This document shows positions 27,968 through 36,024 of a stretch of 64,000 nt of DNA, one piece after another (position 1 is the first letter of the stretch; each line of letters begins with the position of its first letter). The notes below the pieces were generated by a model that searched no databases, was not told the DNA's origin, and worked only from the letters and a program-made list of their open reading frames with translations. This DNA comes from Pseudomonadota bacterium (GTDB lineage: Bacteria > Pseudomonadota > Gammaproteobacteria > Burkholderiales > JABEVD01), in contig JAKBJU010000002.1 in NCBI GenBank assembly GCA_021835845.1, positions 54,130-118,129 on the forward strand, read 5' to 3'. The position numbers were made by a program, and so were the translations under genes.

Positions 27968-28262
27968 AAACCTCGATCAAATGATCGGAGAACTGGACGC
28001 AAGCCGTCAGGCGCGGATAGAAAAACGTGCAAGCGACCTTGCCACGCTCAAAGACCTGCGCCTTGCCGTCGAACTTACCCAGGACGAACTTGCGCAAAGT
28101 CTTGGGGTAGGACAAGACACCATTTCCCGCCTGGAACGCAAAAGCGACATGCTGCTTTCCACGCTGCGCCGGCATATCGAAGCAATGGGGGGAAGGCTTG
28201 AACTGGTCGCACATTTTCCAGACCGCCCACCCATGGTTATCGACCATATCAAGCCACAATAA
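27960..28262 (+). CDS. XRE-family antitoxin (HigA-like)
   Basis: A 100-aa DNA-binding antitoxin follows its toxin, the HigBA gene order. A helix-turn-helix spans about 38-65 (LTQDELAQSLGVGQDTISRL), followed by the family tail LRRHIEAMGGRLELVAHFPD. It would neutralise the toxin by contact and repress the operon. It remains intact although the toxin frame is broken, a common stage of decay since losing the antitoxin first would be lethal. Confidence 0.88.
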   Translation: MARNLDQMIGELDASRQARIEKRASDLATLKDLRLAVELTQDELAQSLGVGQDTISRLERKSDMLLSTLRRHIEAMGGRLELVAHFPDRPPMVIDHIKPQ

Positions 28263-28278
28263 GCGGGATCGTGACGTC

Positions 28279-28635
28279 TTGAAAAACGCCTGCCCCTGCG
28301 GCAATCCCCTCGAATATCCGGCCTGCTGCGGGAAATACCATGCCGGGTTCAATGCGCCGAGTCCCGAAGCGCTCATGCGCTCCCGCTACAGCGCCTACGC
28401 GCTCGGACTCGAAGCGTATCTGCTGCAGACCTGGCACTCTTCCACCCGTCCAGCGAGGCTGGGTCTCGATGAAGCGCCGCACCCGAAATGGATGGGACTG
28501 GAAGTGAAGGCGGTTGGACAGGGCAGCGTGGAATTCATCGCAAGATACAAGATCGGGGGAAGGGCGCATCGCCTGCACGAAACCAGCCGGTTCCTTTGCG
28601 AGGAAGGCGTCTGGTTCTATCTCGACGGGAAATAG
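28279..28635 (+). CDS. YchJ-family (UPF0225) SEC-C motif protein
   Basis: The family's function is unknown. The 118-aa protein begins with a SEC-C-type zinc motif (CPCGNPLEYPACCGKYH), then MRSRYSAYALG and the NTF2-like body WHSSTRPARLGLD, VEFIARYKIGG and LHETSRFLCEEGVWFYLDG. The TTG start at 28279 directly precedes the conserved NACPCG; no strong ribosome-binding site decides it. The gene begins 16 nt past the antitoxin stop but is probably unrelated to it. Confidence 0.82.
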   Translation: MKNACPCGNPLEYPACCGKYHAGFNAPSPEALMRSRYSAYALGLEAYLLQTWHSSTRPARLGLDEAPHPKWMGLEVKAVGQGSVEFIARYKIGGRAHRLHETSRFLCEEGVWFYLDGK

Positions 28636-28650
28636 CGCAGTTTCGGCCAA

Positions 28651-28851
28651 TCACTGCGGATTGCCCGGCTTCCTGCAGGTTCCGTCCATGTAAGGGCCCT
28701 TGAACTTGTACCAGGCATTGCCGGGAGAAACCTGCGCGCAAACGACGGCCCCGCTTATCCTGCTTCGCCACCGGTACCAGGGCATTTCCGAAGCGTATGC
28801 CGCGGCGCAAACCGAGGCCAGCACGGCCAGCACCAACAGTGTCTTTGTCAT
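28651..28851 (-). CDS. Small secreted protein of unknown function
   Basis: A 66-residue product with a clear signal peptide (MTKTLLVLAVLASVCAAAYA, cleavage before SEMPWY). The mature part of about 46 residues is basic and aromatic, with two cysteines (VVCAQVSPGNAWYKFKG and DGTCRKPGN) that could form one disulfide in the periplasm. GGGAG lies 5-6 nt upstream of the ATG at 28851, which supports a real gene. I do not recognise the family. It lies downstream of nothing on its strand and ends between two other genes. Confidence 0.65.
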   Translation of the reverse strand: MTKTLLVLAVLASVCAAAYASEMPWYRWRSRISGAVVCAQVSPGNAWYKFKGPYMDGTCRKPGNPQ

Positions 28852-28912
28852 GCGAATCTCCCTAATCCACCTTCCACGAATTCTGCTCCCAACACCGGGA
28901 AACTGCAATCGC

Positions 28913-30118
28913 TCACATCAGGCGCCTGATCGCTTCGGTCCTCGCCCTGGCAACCTTTTCCCTGATTTCAGACGGATTCGATGCGGCTTTCGCAACCGCC
29001 CCGGCATCGACCGAAAGGGCTGCATCCAGCGCCTGCCTCAGCCTTTTCGCCTGGGGATAGGGCGCGTCGCTGTAGCCCGGTCTTCCCCTGAAATCGGATG
29101 CGCAAACCTGAAGGAAGGCGTCGAACCTGACGGGTTTCCTGAAGGCATCAGCCTCCTGCAGGAGAGAAAATATCTCTGCCGCATCAAGGTCCATCGCATG
29201 GTGCGCGAGGCCGTGATGGCGGGCGGAAATGAGGGCGAGATCGCGGCATTCGTTGGGAACCCTGAGCCTCGCGCAAAGTTCTCCCGCCAGAGTTTTCCCC
29301 CTTTCCTCGTGGCCGGGATGGTGCGGCCATTCTTCCGGAGGGGTCGCCCCCTTTCCCAAATCGTGCATCAATGCCGAAAAACGCACTTCCAGGGGATAAT
29401 CCCGGGATGCGGCATGGTCGAGAACGAGCATGACATGCAGTCCCGTGTCGATTTCGGGATGATGGGCAGGCGACTGCGGCACGCCGAAAAGAACGTCAAT
29501 CTCGGGCAGGATGCGGCTCAACGCGCCGCATTCCCGCAATGCATAGAACATCCTCGAGGGCTTTCTTTCCATGAGCCCGCGCGCCAGTTCCTGCCATATC
29601 CGCTCGGGAACCAGGGCTTCGACTTCGCCGTTATGCACCATCTCGTTCATGAGGGCCAGAGTCTCGTCCGCGATTCTGAATCCGAAGCGGGCGGAAAAGC
29701 GCGCCACGCGCAGCACCCGGACCGGATCCTCTGAAAAAGCGGGGCCGATATGGCGCAATATGCCGGCCTCAAGGTCACCGATGCCGCCGAAGGGATCGAT
29801 GAGCCTGCCGGATTCGTCCTTGGCCATGGCGTTGATCGTCAGATCCCGCCTTGCCAGATCCTCGTTGAGCGTCACTTCCGGGGCAGCGTAGATTTCGAAA
29901 CCCCGGTAGCCTCTCGCGGTCTTGCGCTCGGTCCTGGCGAGGGCATACTCCTCGTGCGTCTCGGGATGGAGAAAGACCGGGAAATCCTTGCCCACGGGCC
30001 GGAATCCGAGACTCGCCATTTCTTCCGGCGTGCTCCCGACGACGACATGATCGCGATCTTTCACGGGAAGGCCGAGCAGCTCGTCCCTGACCGCGCCGCC
30101 GACGGAATAGACCTTCAT
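28913..30118 (-). CDS. cca: Multifunctional CCA tRNA nucleotidyltransferase
   Basis: This enzyme adds and repairs the 3' CCA of tRNAs; the HD domain gives phosphatase/phosphodiesterase activity. Of 401 residues, the class II motif YSVGGAVRDELLGLPVKDRD is at the N terminus, then DLTINAMAKDESGRLIDPFGG and the RNA-binding VLRVARFSARFGF. The HD part shows FSALMHDLGKG. The start at 30118 overlaps the slt stop by 4 nt. Confidence 0.95.
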   Translation of the reverse strand: MKVYSVGGAVRDELLGLPVKDRDHVVVGSTPEEMASLGFRPVGKDFPVFLHPETHEEYALARTERKTARGYRGFEIYAAPEVTLNEDLARRDLTINAMAKDESGRLIDPFGGIGDLEAGILRHIGPAFSEDPVRVLRVARFSARFGFRIADETLALMNEMVHNGEVEALVPERIWQELARGLMERKPSRMFYALRECGALSRILPEIDVLFGVPQSPAHHPEIDTGLHVMLVLDHAASRDYPLEVRFSALMHDLGKGATPPEEWPHHPGHEERGKTLAGELCARLRVPNECRDLALISARHHGLAHHAMDLDAAEIFSLLQEADAFRKPVRFDAFLQVCASDFRGRPGYSDAPYPQAKRLRQALDAALSVDAGAVAKAASNPSEIREKVARARTEAIRRLM

Positions 30119-32064
30119 GGCTCGTTCTTGAGGCTGCCGCCGACGCTGCTGATGATGCCAAGGCGCTGCCTGAGGGGGAGCGTCGCCTCCCCGAAAACGC
30201 TGGCGTAATATTCGGTATTGCTCATCACCTTCTTCACGTAATCCCGCGTTTCGTCGAAAGGAATGCTCTCGATATAGACCGCGCCTTCCATGGGCGATGG
30301 TCCGATCCACCGCCTGGCCCTGACAGGGCCCGCATTGTATGCTGCGGAAGCCAGAACTGGCTGGTTATCGAGAACAGTGAGCACATGCTTCAGGTAATAG
30401 GTTCCGAGGCTGATATTGGTTTCGACCTGGTTCACCAGGGAATGCCGGAAATCCCTCAGGCCGAGCTTTGATGCAACCCATTTCGCGGTAGTCGGCATCA
30501 ACTGCATCAGGCCGGAAGCCCCGACCCCGGATCTTGCCACCGTGACGAAGCGGCTTTCCTGGCGGATCAGCCCGTAAACCCAGGCTTCGTCGAGACCCAG
30601 TTGCTGCGTCTGTTCGTGCATGACGTCGCGATAAGGCGCGAGGAACCTCAATCCGAAGTCGTTCAGTTGCGTGGTTTTTTCGGCGGTATTGATGGCCCGG
30701 TCGTAAAGGCCCTGGCGCCTGGCGAGTTCGGCTGCGGCAAGCAGCTGTCTGTCATCGAACCCCTTTATCGCCCAAATCCATTCGCTGGTGGCATCCACCC
30801 TCAACCCCATCGAATACAGCAGCAGGGCTCTTTCGATTCCGGGCGTATTTTCGACGGACGTGATTTCCGCTTCGCTCGCCTTGTAGGCATCCGGCGGCAG
30901 GGTTGCAACCGTCCCCATTTCCTCCAGAGCGAGCTGGCCGTAGAAATCGTGCTCTCGGCTGAGCGGAGCCAGAATGGCATTGGATCCGCCGATATCCCCC
31001 TTCGACTTGAGCGCGCGCGCCTTCCAGTAGCGCCAGGCTTCGCTCTCCCGGGCCGGAGCAGACATGGCGTCGATGCCGGAGAGCACCTCAAGCCAGTTTT
31101 GCTCGCGCAATGCGGCCCTCACCTTCCATGCAAGCTCCTCGTCGTCGAGGTTGTCCACCCCCTCGAACCATTGCAGGGCCTGCGGCATATGCTTGCGTGC
31201 GGCCCGGAACGCGATCTTCCCCAAGACGTAATCCCGGTCGGCATGATCGAAATGATCGCTCAATCCGGACCAGTAGGTTCTGGCCTGCTCGGGGTCGGCC
31301 ATGGAAATGCGCATCACGGCAAAAATCGCTATTTCCTTCTGCGCGCGAGAACGGGGCGCATCGTTTCTGCGCAGGTAGCGATAGGGATTCTCGTAGGCGG
31401 AAACCAGGGCTTCATCCCGCATCCCTTCGCCTTTCGGAAATTCCCCGTTGATCAGCCTCGCCAGAGTGAGATCCCCGGACTCCAGCACCATCCGCAGCCG
31501 CGCCCAGATGTCTTTCGAGCTGATCTGCTTCGAAGCGATCAGTTCCCTGAACAGGGGGCCGCAGCTTTGCGGCTGCCCTTTCGAGCTGAACCACAAGGGC
31601 CTCGCCTCCTTCGCGGCATCCCTGTCACCCAATCCCTCGCGTGCCTGCAGCCAGTCGCAGTAGAGCTCGGGGTCAGGATTGATTACGGCAGGATACTGCG
31701 CGGTGAAGGTTTTCCAGTTTTCCGACTTGACCAGAGATTTCAGCCACGCCTTGCGCAAGCGCTCGGCAAGCAGGCTACCGTCGTAACGGGCCAAGAATGC
31801 CTCGATCCGGGCATCCCCCGCATCGGCCAGATTCATGCTGAGCTTCCAGTATTCCGCGTAAGGCTGGAGAGGGCTTCCCTGCAGCTTGTCCGCATGGGCG
31901 TCGAGCCTTGCGGCATCGCCATCGACATAGGCCTCCCGGGCCGCCATGAAATCGTCGGCAAGTTCGGAGGAAAAACCTGTTCTTGCGTAAGATACGAGCA
32001 GGACGAGGCCGAAGAAAGCCGCCGCTTTCCAAAACTTAATCGAAAGGGTTCTTGGCTCCGGCAT
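30115..32064 (-). CDS. slt: Soluble lytic murein transglycosylase (Slt70-like)
   Basis: This is a periplasmic enzyme that cleaves glycan strands to 1,6-anhydro-muropeptides. The 649-aa protein has an N-terminal hydrophobic signal segment (about 10-30), a long alpha-superhelical U/L domain, and a C-terminal SLT catalytic domain with the catalytic Glu in IRQESRFVTVARSGVGASGL and the GTYYLKHVL and ASAAYNAGPVRARRW motifs. It makes substrate for recycling by Mpl/AmgK/MurU. The first 29 nt overlap the end of the DnaJ-ankyrin gene. Confidence 0.93.
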   Translation of the reverse strand: MPEPRTLSIKFWKAAAFFGLVLLVSYARTGFSSELADDFMAAREAYVDGDAARLDAHADKLQGSPLQPYAEYWKLSMNLADAGDARIEAFLARYDGSLLAERLRKAWLKSLVKSENWKTFTAQYPAVINPDPELYCDWLQAREGLGDRDAAKEARPLWFSSKGQPQSCGPLFRELIASKQISSKDIWARLRMVLESGDLTLARLINGEFPKGEGMRDEALVSAYENPYRYLRRNDAPRSRAQKEIAIFAVMRISMADPEQARTYWSGLSDHFDHADRDYVLGKIAFRAARKHMPQALQWFEGVDNLDDEELAWKVRAALREQNWLEVLSGIDAMSAPARESEAWRYWKARALKSKGDIGGSNAILAPLSREHDFYGQLALEEMGTVATLPPDAYKASEAEITSVENTPGIERALLLYSMGLRVDATSEWIWAIKGFDDRQLLAAAELARRQGLYDRAINTAEKTTQLNDFGLRFLAPYRDVMHEQTQQLGLDEAWVYGLIRQESRFVTVARSGVGASGLMQLMPTTAKWVASKLGLRDFRHSLVNQVETNISLGTYYLKHVLTVLDNQPVLASAAYNAGPVRARRWIGPSPMEGAVYIESIPFDETRDYVKKVMSNTEYYASVFGEATLPLRQRLGIISSVGGSLKNEP

Positions 32065-32995
32065 TTTTCAGGATTTCAATCATTTTGGCATCAGCTCTGA
32101 CTTTAGCATAAATCATGGCCGTATTGCCCTGGTTGTCCGTCAGATTGACGTCGGCCCCGAGGGAAATCAGCAGCTTCACCATGGCCGCATCGCCGTTCTT
32201 GACGGCAATGATCAGCGGCACCTGGTTGCCCCTGGCGAGGTTCACGTCCTCTCCTCCCTTGATCATTTTCTCCACTGCCGCCCTGTCCCCGCTCAAGACT
32301 GCGCTGGCAAGATCGGCGTATTTCGAGACCTCGGCAGTCGGCCTGGACTGGAAGATGGCAGCGACAGGAGGAGAAACGGGTTGAGGCTGGGGCAGCACCT
32401 TCGGCGCGGGTCTGGGCATTCTGCGCTTTTCGACAGGCTTGATTGTTGCCGGTATCACGACTGGGGAGGATGCGGGCAGGGGGGGTTCGGGGAGCTTCGG
32501 GACGGCCTTCTCTGCGGGGGGAGGGGGTGCCGGACGGAGTGGCGCAACGCTCGCCAAGGGCCTGGGCGCCGGCAGCGGCGAAGCCGCAGGCGGCTTTGCC
32601 TTCTCCCCCACGGAAAAGAAAACGACGCCGGCGGCGATCAGCGCAACGAAGAAAACCCCCGCAATGACCAGCGCAGGCCGCCTGAATGCATATCTTCCGG
32701 AAAGCCCCGGAGCGTCTTCTACGGGAACTGCCGTCTCTTCCGGTTCTGCCTTGCGCGAAAAAACTTCCGGCGCGGGCATTTCCTCAAGGGTGAGCATGAC
32801 ATCGTAAGCCGCCCTTTCTTCCTGATTCGAAAGGATATCGTAGGCATGGTTGATGCGCTTGAGCATCTCTTCCGCATCCGGGTTGTCCGGATTCCTGTCG
32901 GGGTGAAAGCGCTGGACGAGGCTCTTGTAAGCAGCCCTGATCACCTCGGGACTCGCGGTGCGGCTGACTTCCAGAATGTCGTAAAGCGACTCCAC
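32036..32995 (-). CDS. DnaJ-domain, transmembrane, ankyrin-repeat protein
   Basis: Domains in order: a J domain (1-70) with the Hsp70-activating HPD at residues 31-33; a cytoplasmic linker; one transmembrane segment (about 108-129, LVIAGVFFVALIAAGVVFFS); a Pro/Ala-rich spacer (about 132-215); and two to three ankyrin repeats (about 225-315, AVEKMIKGGEDVNLARGNQV, AMVKLLISLGADVNLTDNQG). With the J domain inside, the ankyrin part would be periplasmic. The start is GTG at 32995, 4 nt after the ilvA stop. It may recruit DnaK to the membrane; the function is unknown. Confidence 0.85.
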   Translation of the reverse strand: MESLYDILEVSRTASPEVIRAAYKSLVQRFHPDRNPDNPDAEEMLKRINHAYDILSNQEERAAYDVMLTLEEMPAPEVFSRKAEPEETAVPVEDAPGLSGRYAFRRPALVIAGVFFVALIAAGVVFFSVGEKAKPPAASPLPAPRPLASVAPLRPAPPPPAEKAVPKLPEPPLPASSPVVIPATIKPVEKRRMPRPAPKVLPQPQPVSPPVAAIFQSRPTAEVSKYADLASAVLSGDRAAVEKMIKGGEDVNLARGNQVPLIIAVKNGDAAMVKLLISLGADVNLTDNQGNTAMIYAKVRADAKMIEILKNAGAKNPFD

Positions 32996-32999
32996 GCCT

Positions 33000-34511
33000 T
33001 CAGCCCAGGAAAAGCCTGTAGGCAGGATTGTCCGTCTCCGCCCAGTGCCGGTGGCCCAGCTGCGCCAGGAAGCTGCTGAATTCGGCCATTTCGCTTCCTG
33101 GAACCTGCATGCCGATCAGGACCCGACCGTAGTCGGTGCCGTGATTGCGATAATGGAACAGGCTGATGTTCCAGTTGTGGCTCATGCTGTTCAGGAACTG
33201 CATGAGCGCGCCAGGGCGCTCGGGAAACTCGAAGCGATAGAGAATCTCGTTTTCGACCTGGGGCGCATGCCCACCGACCATATGGCGCACATGCAGCTTT
33301 CCCATTTCGTTGTCGGTGAAATCGAGCGCCTTCAGGCCGTTTCTGCGCAATTCATCGAGCAGTTCCAGGGTTTCCTGGCGGTTGTGCACCTGGACGCCGA
33401 CGAAAACATGGGCTTCTGCCGGATCCGAAAAGCGGTAATTGAATTCGGTGATGTTGCGCGCGCCCAGGATGGAACAGAACTTCTTGAAACTTCCGGGTTT
33501 TTCGGGGATGGTCACGGCCAGGATGGCCTCCCTTTTCTCCCCGAGTTCGGCGCGTTCCGCGATGTAGCGCAACCTGTCGAAATTCATGTTCGCCCCGGAT
33601 GCAATGGCCACCAGGGTCTTGCCCGCGATCTTCTCGCGCTCGACATAGCTTTTCGCACCCGCCACGGCAAGCGCCCCAGCGGGCTCCAGGATCGATCGCG
33701 TATCCTCGAAAACATCCTTTATCGCGGCGCAGATCTCGTCGTTGTTCACCAGAATGATCTCGTCGACGAACGCTTTGCAGAGACGGAAGGTTTCCTCCCC
33801 CACCAGCTTGACTGCAACGCCGTCGGCGAAAAGCCCGACCTGGTCGAGCTTCACCCTGCTTCCAGCTTGCAGCGAGCGCGACATCGCGTCGGCATCCACG
33901 GGCTCGACGCCGATGATCCTGATCCCGGGATAGAGGCGCTTGATGTAGGCCGCGATTCCGGCGATCAGCCCGCCTCCGCCGACGGGAACGAAAATGGCAT
34001 GAATCGGCTGGGACTGCTGCCTCAGGATTTCCATCGCGATGGTTCCCTGGCCGGCAATCACGTCCGGATCGTCGTAGGGATGCACGAACGTCAGATGCCG
34101 CTCCTCTACAAGCTGCATGGCATGGGCATAAGCCTCGTCGTAGGTGTCCCCGAAGAGCACGGCCTGCGCGCCCCTCGCTACCACTGCCTGCACCTTGATC
34201 GCAGGTGTCGTGGCCGGCATGACGATGGTCGCAGGAACCCCCAGCTTCTGCGCGGCAAGGGCCACTCCCTGGGCATGGTTGCCTGCCGAAGCGGCGATGA
34301 CGCCGCGCGCCAGGGCTTCGCCGGGAAGCCTCACCATCTTGTTGTAGGCGCCGCGCAACTTGAATGAGAAAACGCTCTGCATGTCTTCCCGCTTGATCAT
34401 GAGGCGGTTTTTCAGGCGAGAGGAAAGATTCGGCGCCAGTTCGAGCGGACTTTCGATCGCGACATCGTAGACCTGGGCGGTCAATATTTTTTCCAGATAA
34501 TCGGGTGTCAT
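33000..34511 (-). CDS. ilvA: Threonine ammonia-lyase, biosynthetic
   Basis: IlvA deaminates threonine to 2-oxobutyrate, committing it to isoleucine. Of 503 residues, the PLP lysine is in SFKLRGAYNK near residue 56, the phosphate-binding glycine loop is VGGGGLIAGIAAYIK, and two ACT-like regulatory domains occupy about 325-500 (EKPGSFKKFCSILGARNITE and FPERPGALMQFLNSM). The two-ACT form is the isoleucine-inhibited biosynthetic type. Confidence 0.96.
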   Translation of the reverse strand: MTPDYLEKILTAQVYDVAIESPLELAPNLSSRLKNRLMIKREDMQSVFSFKLRGAYNKMVRLPGEALARGVIAASAGNHAQGVALAAQKLGVPATIVMPATTPAIKVQAVVARGAQAVLFGDTYDEAYAHAMQLVEERHLTFVHPYDDPDVIAGQGTIAMEILRQQSQPIHAIFVPVGGGGLIAGIAAYIKRLYPGIRIIGVEPVDADAMSRSLQAGSRVKLDQVGLFADGVAVKLVGEETFRLCKAFVDEIILVNNDEICAAIKDVFEDTRSILEPAGALAVAGAKSYVEREKIAGKTLVAIASGANMNFDRLRYIAERAELGEKREAILAVTIPEKPGSFKKFCSILGARNITEFNYRFSDPAEAHVFVGVQVHNRQETLELLDELRRNGLKALDFTDNEMGKLHVRHMVGGHAPQVENEILYRFEFPERPGALMQFLNSMSHNWNISLFHYRNHGTDYGRVLIGMQVPGSEMAEFSSFLAQLGHRHWAETDNPAYRLFLG

Positions 34512-34576
34512 AAAGTTTTAACCGGGCGTGTCATAGAGTACAAGGTCAAAGTTTAACCTGTTTCATCTTCGCGGAA

Positions 34577-34605
34577 TTGTGCAAATCGATCCTAGGCGCT
34601 ATTCT
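34577..34605 (+). promoter_or_regulatory. sigma70-type promoter of rpiA
   Basis: TTGTGC (34577-34582), a 17-nt spacer and TATTCT (34600-34605) precede rpiA. The expected transcript starts about 25 nt before the ATG at 34637 and would carry rpiA-phoU-ppx. The position also argues against using upstream in-frame starts for rpiA. Confidence 0.5.
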
Positions 34606-34636
34606 AACGGCTGAACCATGGAAAAGCGGAAAATTT

Positions 34637-35296
34637 ATGACGCAGGACGAAATGAAGCAGGCGGTGGCAAAAGCCGCCATAGAACAGGTCCCTTCCGGGT
34701 GCATCATCGGCGTGGGCACGGGTTCGACTGCCAACCACTTCATAAACGAACTCGGCAAGATCAAGAACAAGATTGAAGGGGCGGTGGCGAGTTCGGAAGC
34801 AACGGCAAACCTGCTCAGGAGCCACGGCATCTCGGTGCTCGACCTGAACAGCGTGGACCAGCTCGAGCTTTATGTCGACGGGGCTGACGAAATCACCCAT
34901 AACATGCACATGATCAAGGGCGGCGGCGGCGCATTAACGCGCGAAAAGATCGTCGCTGCAGTCAGCCGGAAATTCGTCTGCGTCGCGGACGAAACGAAGC
35001 TGGTGGATTTGCTCGGAAAGTTCCCCTTGCCGGTCGAAGTGATTCCCATGGCGAGAAGCTATGTCTCGCGGGAACTCGCCAAGCTGGGCGGGCAGCCCAG
35101 GCTCCGGGCAGGCTTCACGACCGACAACGGCAATGTCATCCTCGACGTTCATGGGCTTTCCATCATGAACCCGGTCGAACTCGAGGGCATCATCAACCAG
35201 ATCACCGGCGTAGTAACCAATGGGCTCTTCGCGCGCCGCCCGGCCGACCTGCTCCTGCTGGGAACGGCGAACGGTGTCAGGCAAATCAGGGCATAG
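34637..35296 (+). CDS. rpiA: Ribose-5-phosphate isomerase A
   Basis: RpiA interconverts ribose-5-P and ribulose-5-P in the pentose phosphate and Calvin cycles. The 219-residue protein ([14 protein letters not shown]) carries the substrate loop [20 protein letters not shown] with the catalytic Asp, and [12 protein letters not shown]. The ATG at 34637 gives the family length. phoU begins 16 nt after its stop. Confidence 0.96.
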   Translation: MTQDEMKQAVAKAAIEQVPSGCIIGVGTGSTANHFINELGKIKNKIEGAVASSEATANLLRSHGISVLDLNSVDQLELYVDGADEITHNMHMIKGGGGALTREKIVAAVSRKFVCVADETKLVDLLGKFPLPVEVIPMARSYVSRELAKLGGQPRLRAGFTTDNGNVILDVHGLSIMNPVELEGIINQITGVVTNGLFARRPADLLLLGTANGVRQIRA

Positions 35297-35312
35297 GCAA
35301 GAGGAAGAACCC

Positions 35313-36020
35313 ATGGGAAGCAACGAACATATTTCAAAGCAGTTTGACGTCGAACTCGAGTCGGTACGCTCCCTGGTCCTGAAAATGGGCGGGCTCGTCG
35401 AGGAGCAGATTGCGAGGGCGCTGGACGGACTCCAGACCTGCGATATGGATTCGATAGAAACAACCATTGCCAACGACCATCGCGTCAACGCGCTGGAAGT
35501 CGAAATCGACGAACTCTGCTCCCAGATCATCGCACGGCGCCAGCCCGCCGCGGGAGACCTGCGCCTCATCATGGCCGTAGTCAAGACGATCACCGATCTC
35601 GAGCGCATCGGGGACGAGGCCGAGAAAATCGCGCGCATGGCGAAGCTGATTTGCGCCTCCGATCGAATCGCCCATCCCCGCTTCAACGAAATCCGGCGCG
35701 CGGGGGAAACCGCCCTCGACATGCTCAGGAACTCCCTGGATGCCTTCGCCAGGCTGGACGTCTCCATGGCGGCGAAAGTCGTACGCCAGGACCAGATCGT
35801 CGACGAGCAGTTCCAGAACATCCTGAGGCAGCTCATCACCTTCATGATGGAAGACCCCCGCACCATCTCGACATCGCTCGAAATCCTGTTCGTCGCCAAG
35901 GCGATCGAGCGGATCGGGGATCATTCGAAAAACATGTGCGAATACGTGGTTTATCTCGTCAAGGGCAAGGACGTGCGCCATGTGACGGTCGAAGAAATCG
36001 AGCGGGAAAGCCGGGAATAA
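35313..36020 (+). CDS. phoU: Phosphate-signalling protein PhoU
   Basis: PhoU links the Pst phosphate transporter to the PhoR kinase and limits phosphate uptake and polyphosphate build-up. The 235-aa product is two three-helix PhoU repeats, each with the metal-binding pattern (DLERIGDEAEKIARMA in the first, AIERIGDHSKNMCEYVV in the second). GAGGAAG precedes the ATG at 35313. No pst or phoBR genes are in the window; instead ppx follows 4 nt later, tying it to polyphosphate. Confidence 0.95.
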   Translation: MGSNEHISKQFDVELESVRSLVLKMGGLVEEQIARALDGLQTCDMDSIETTIANDHRVNALEVEIDELCSQIIARRQPAAGDLRLIMAVVKTITDLERIGDEAEKIARMAKLICASDRIAHPRFNEIRRAGETALDMLRNSLDAFARLDVSMAAKVVRQDQIVDEQFQNILRQLITFMMEDPRTISTSLEILFVAKAIERIGDHSKNMCEYVVYLVKGKDVRHVTVEEIERESRE

Positions 36021-36024
36021 AGGT

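Noticed and set aside
33045..34367. A 440-codon plus-strand frame antisense to ilvA
   Set aside because: The opposite strand encodes a complete threonine deaminase; this frame has no ribosome-binding site or recognisable domain.
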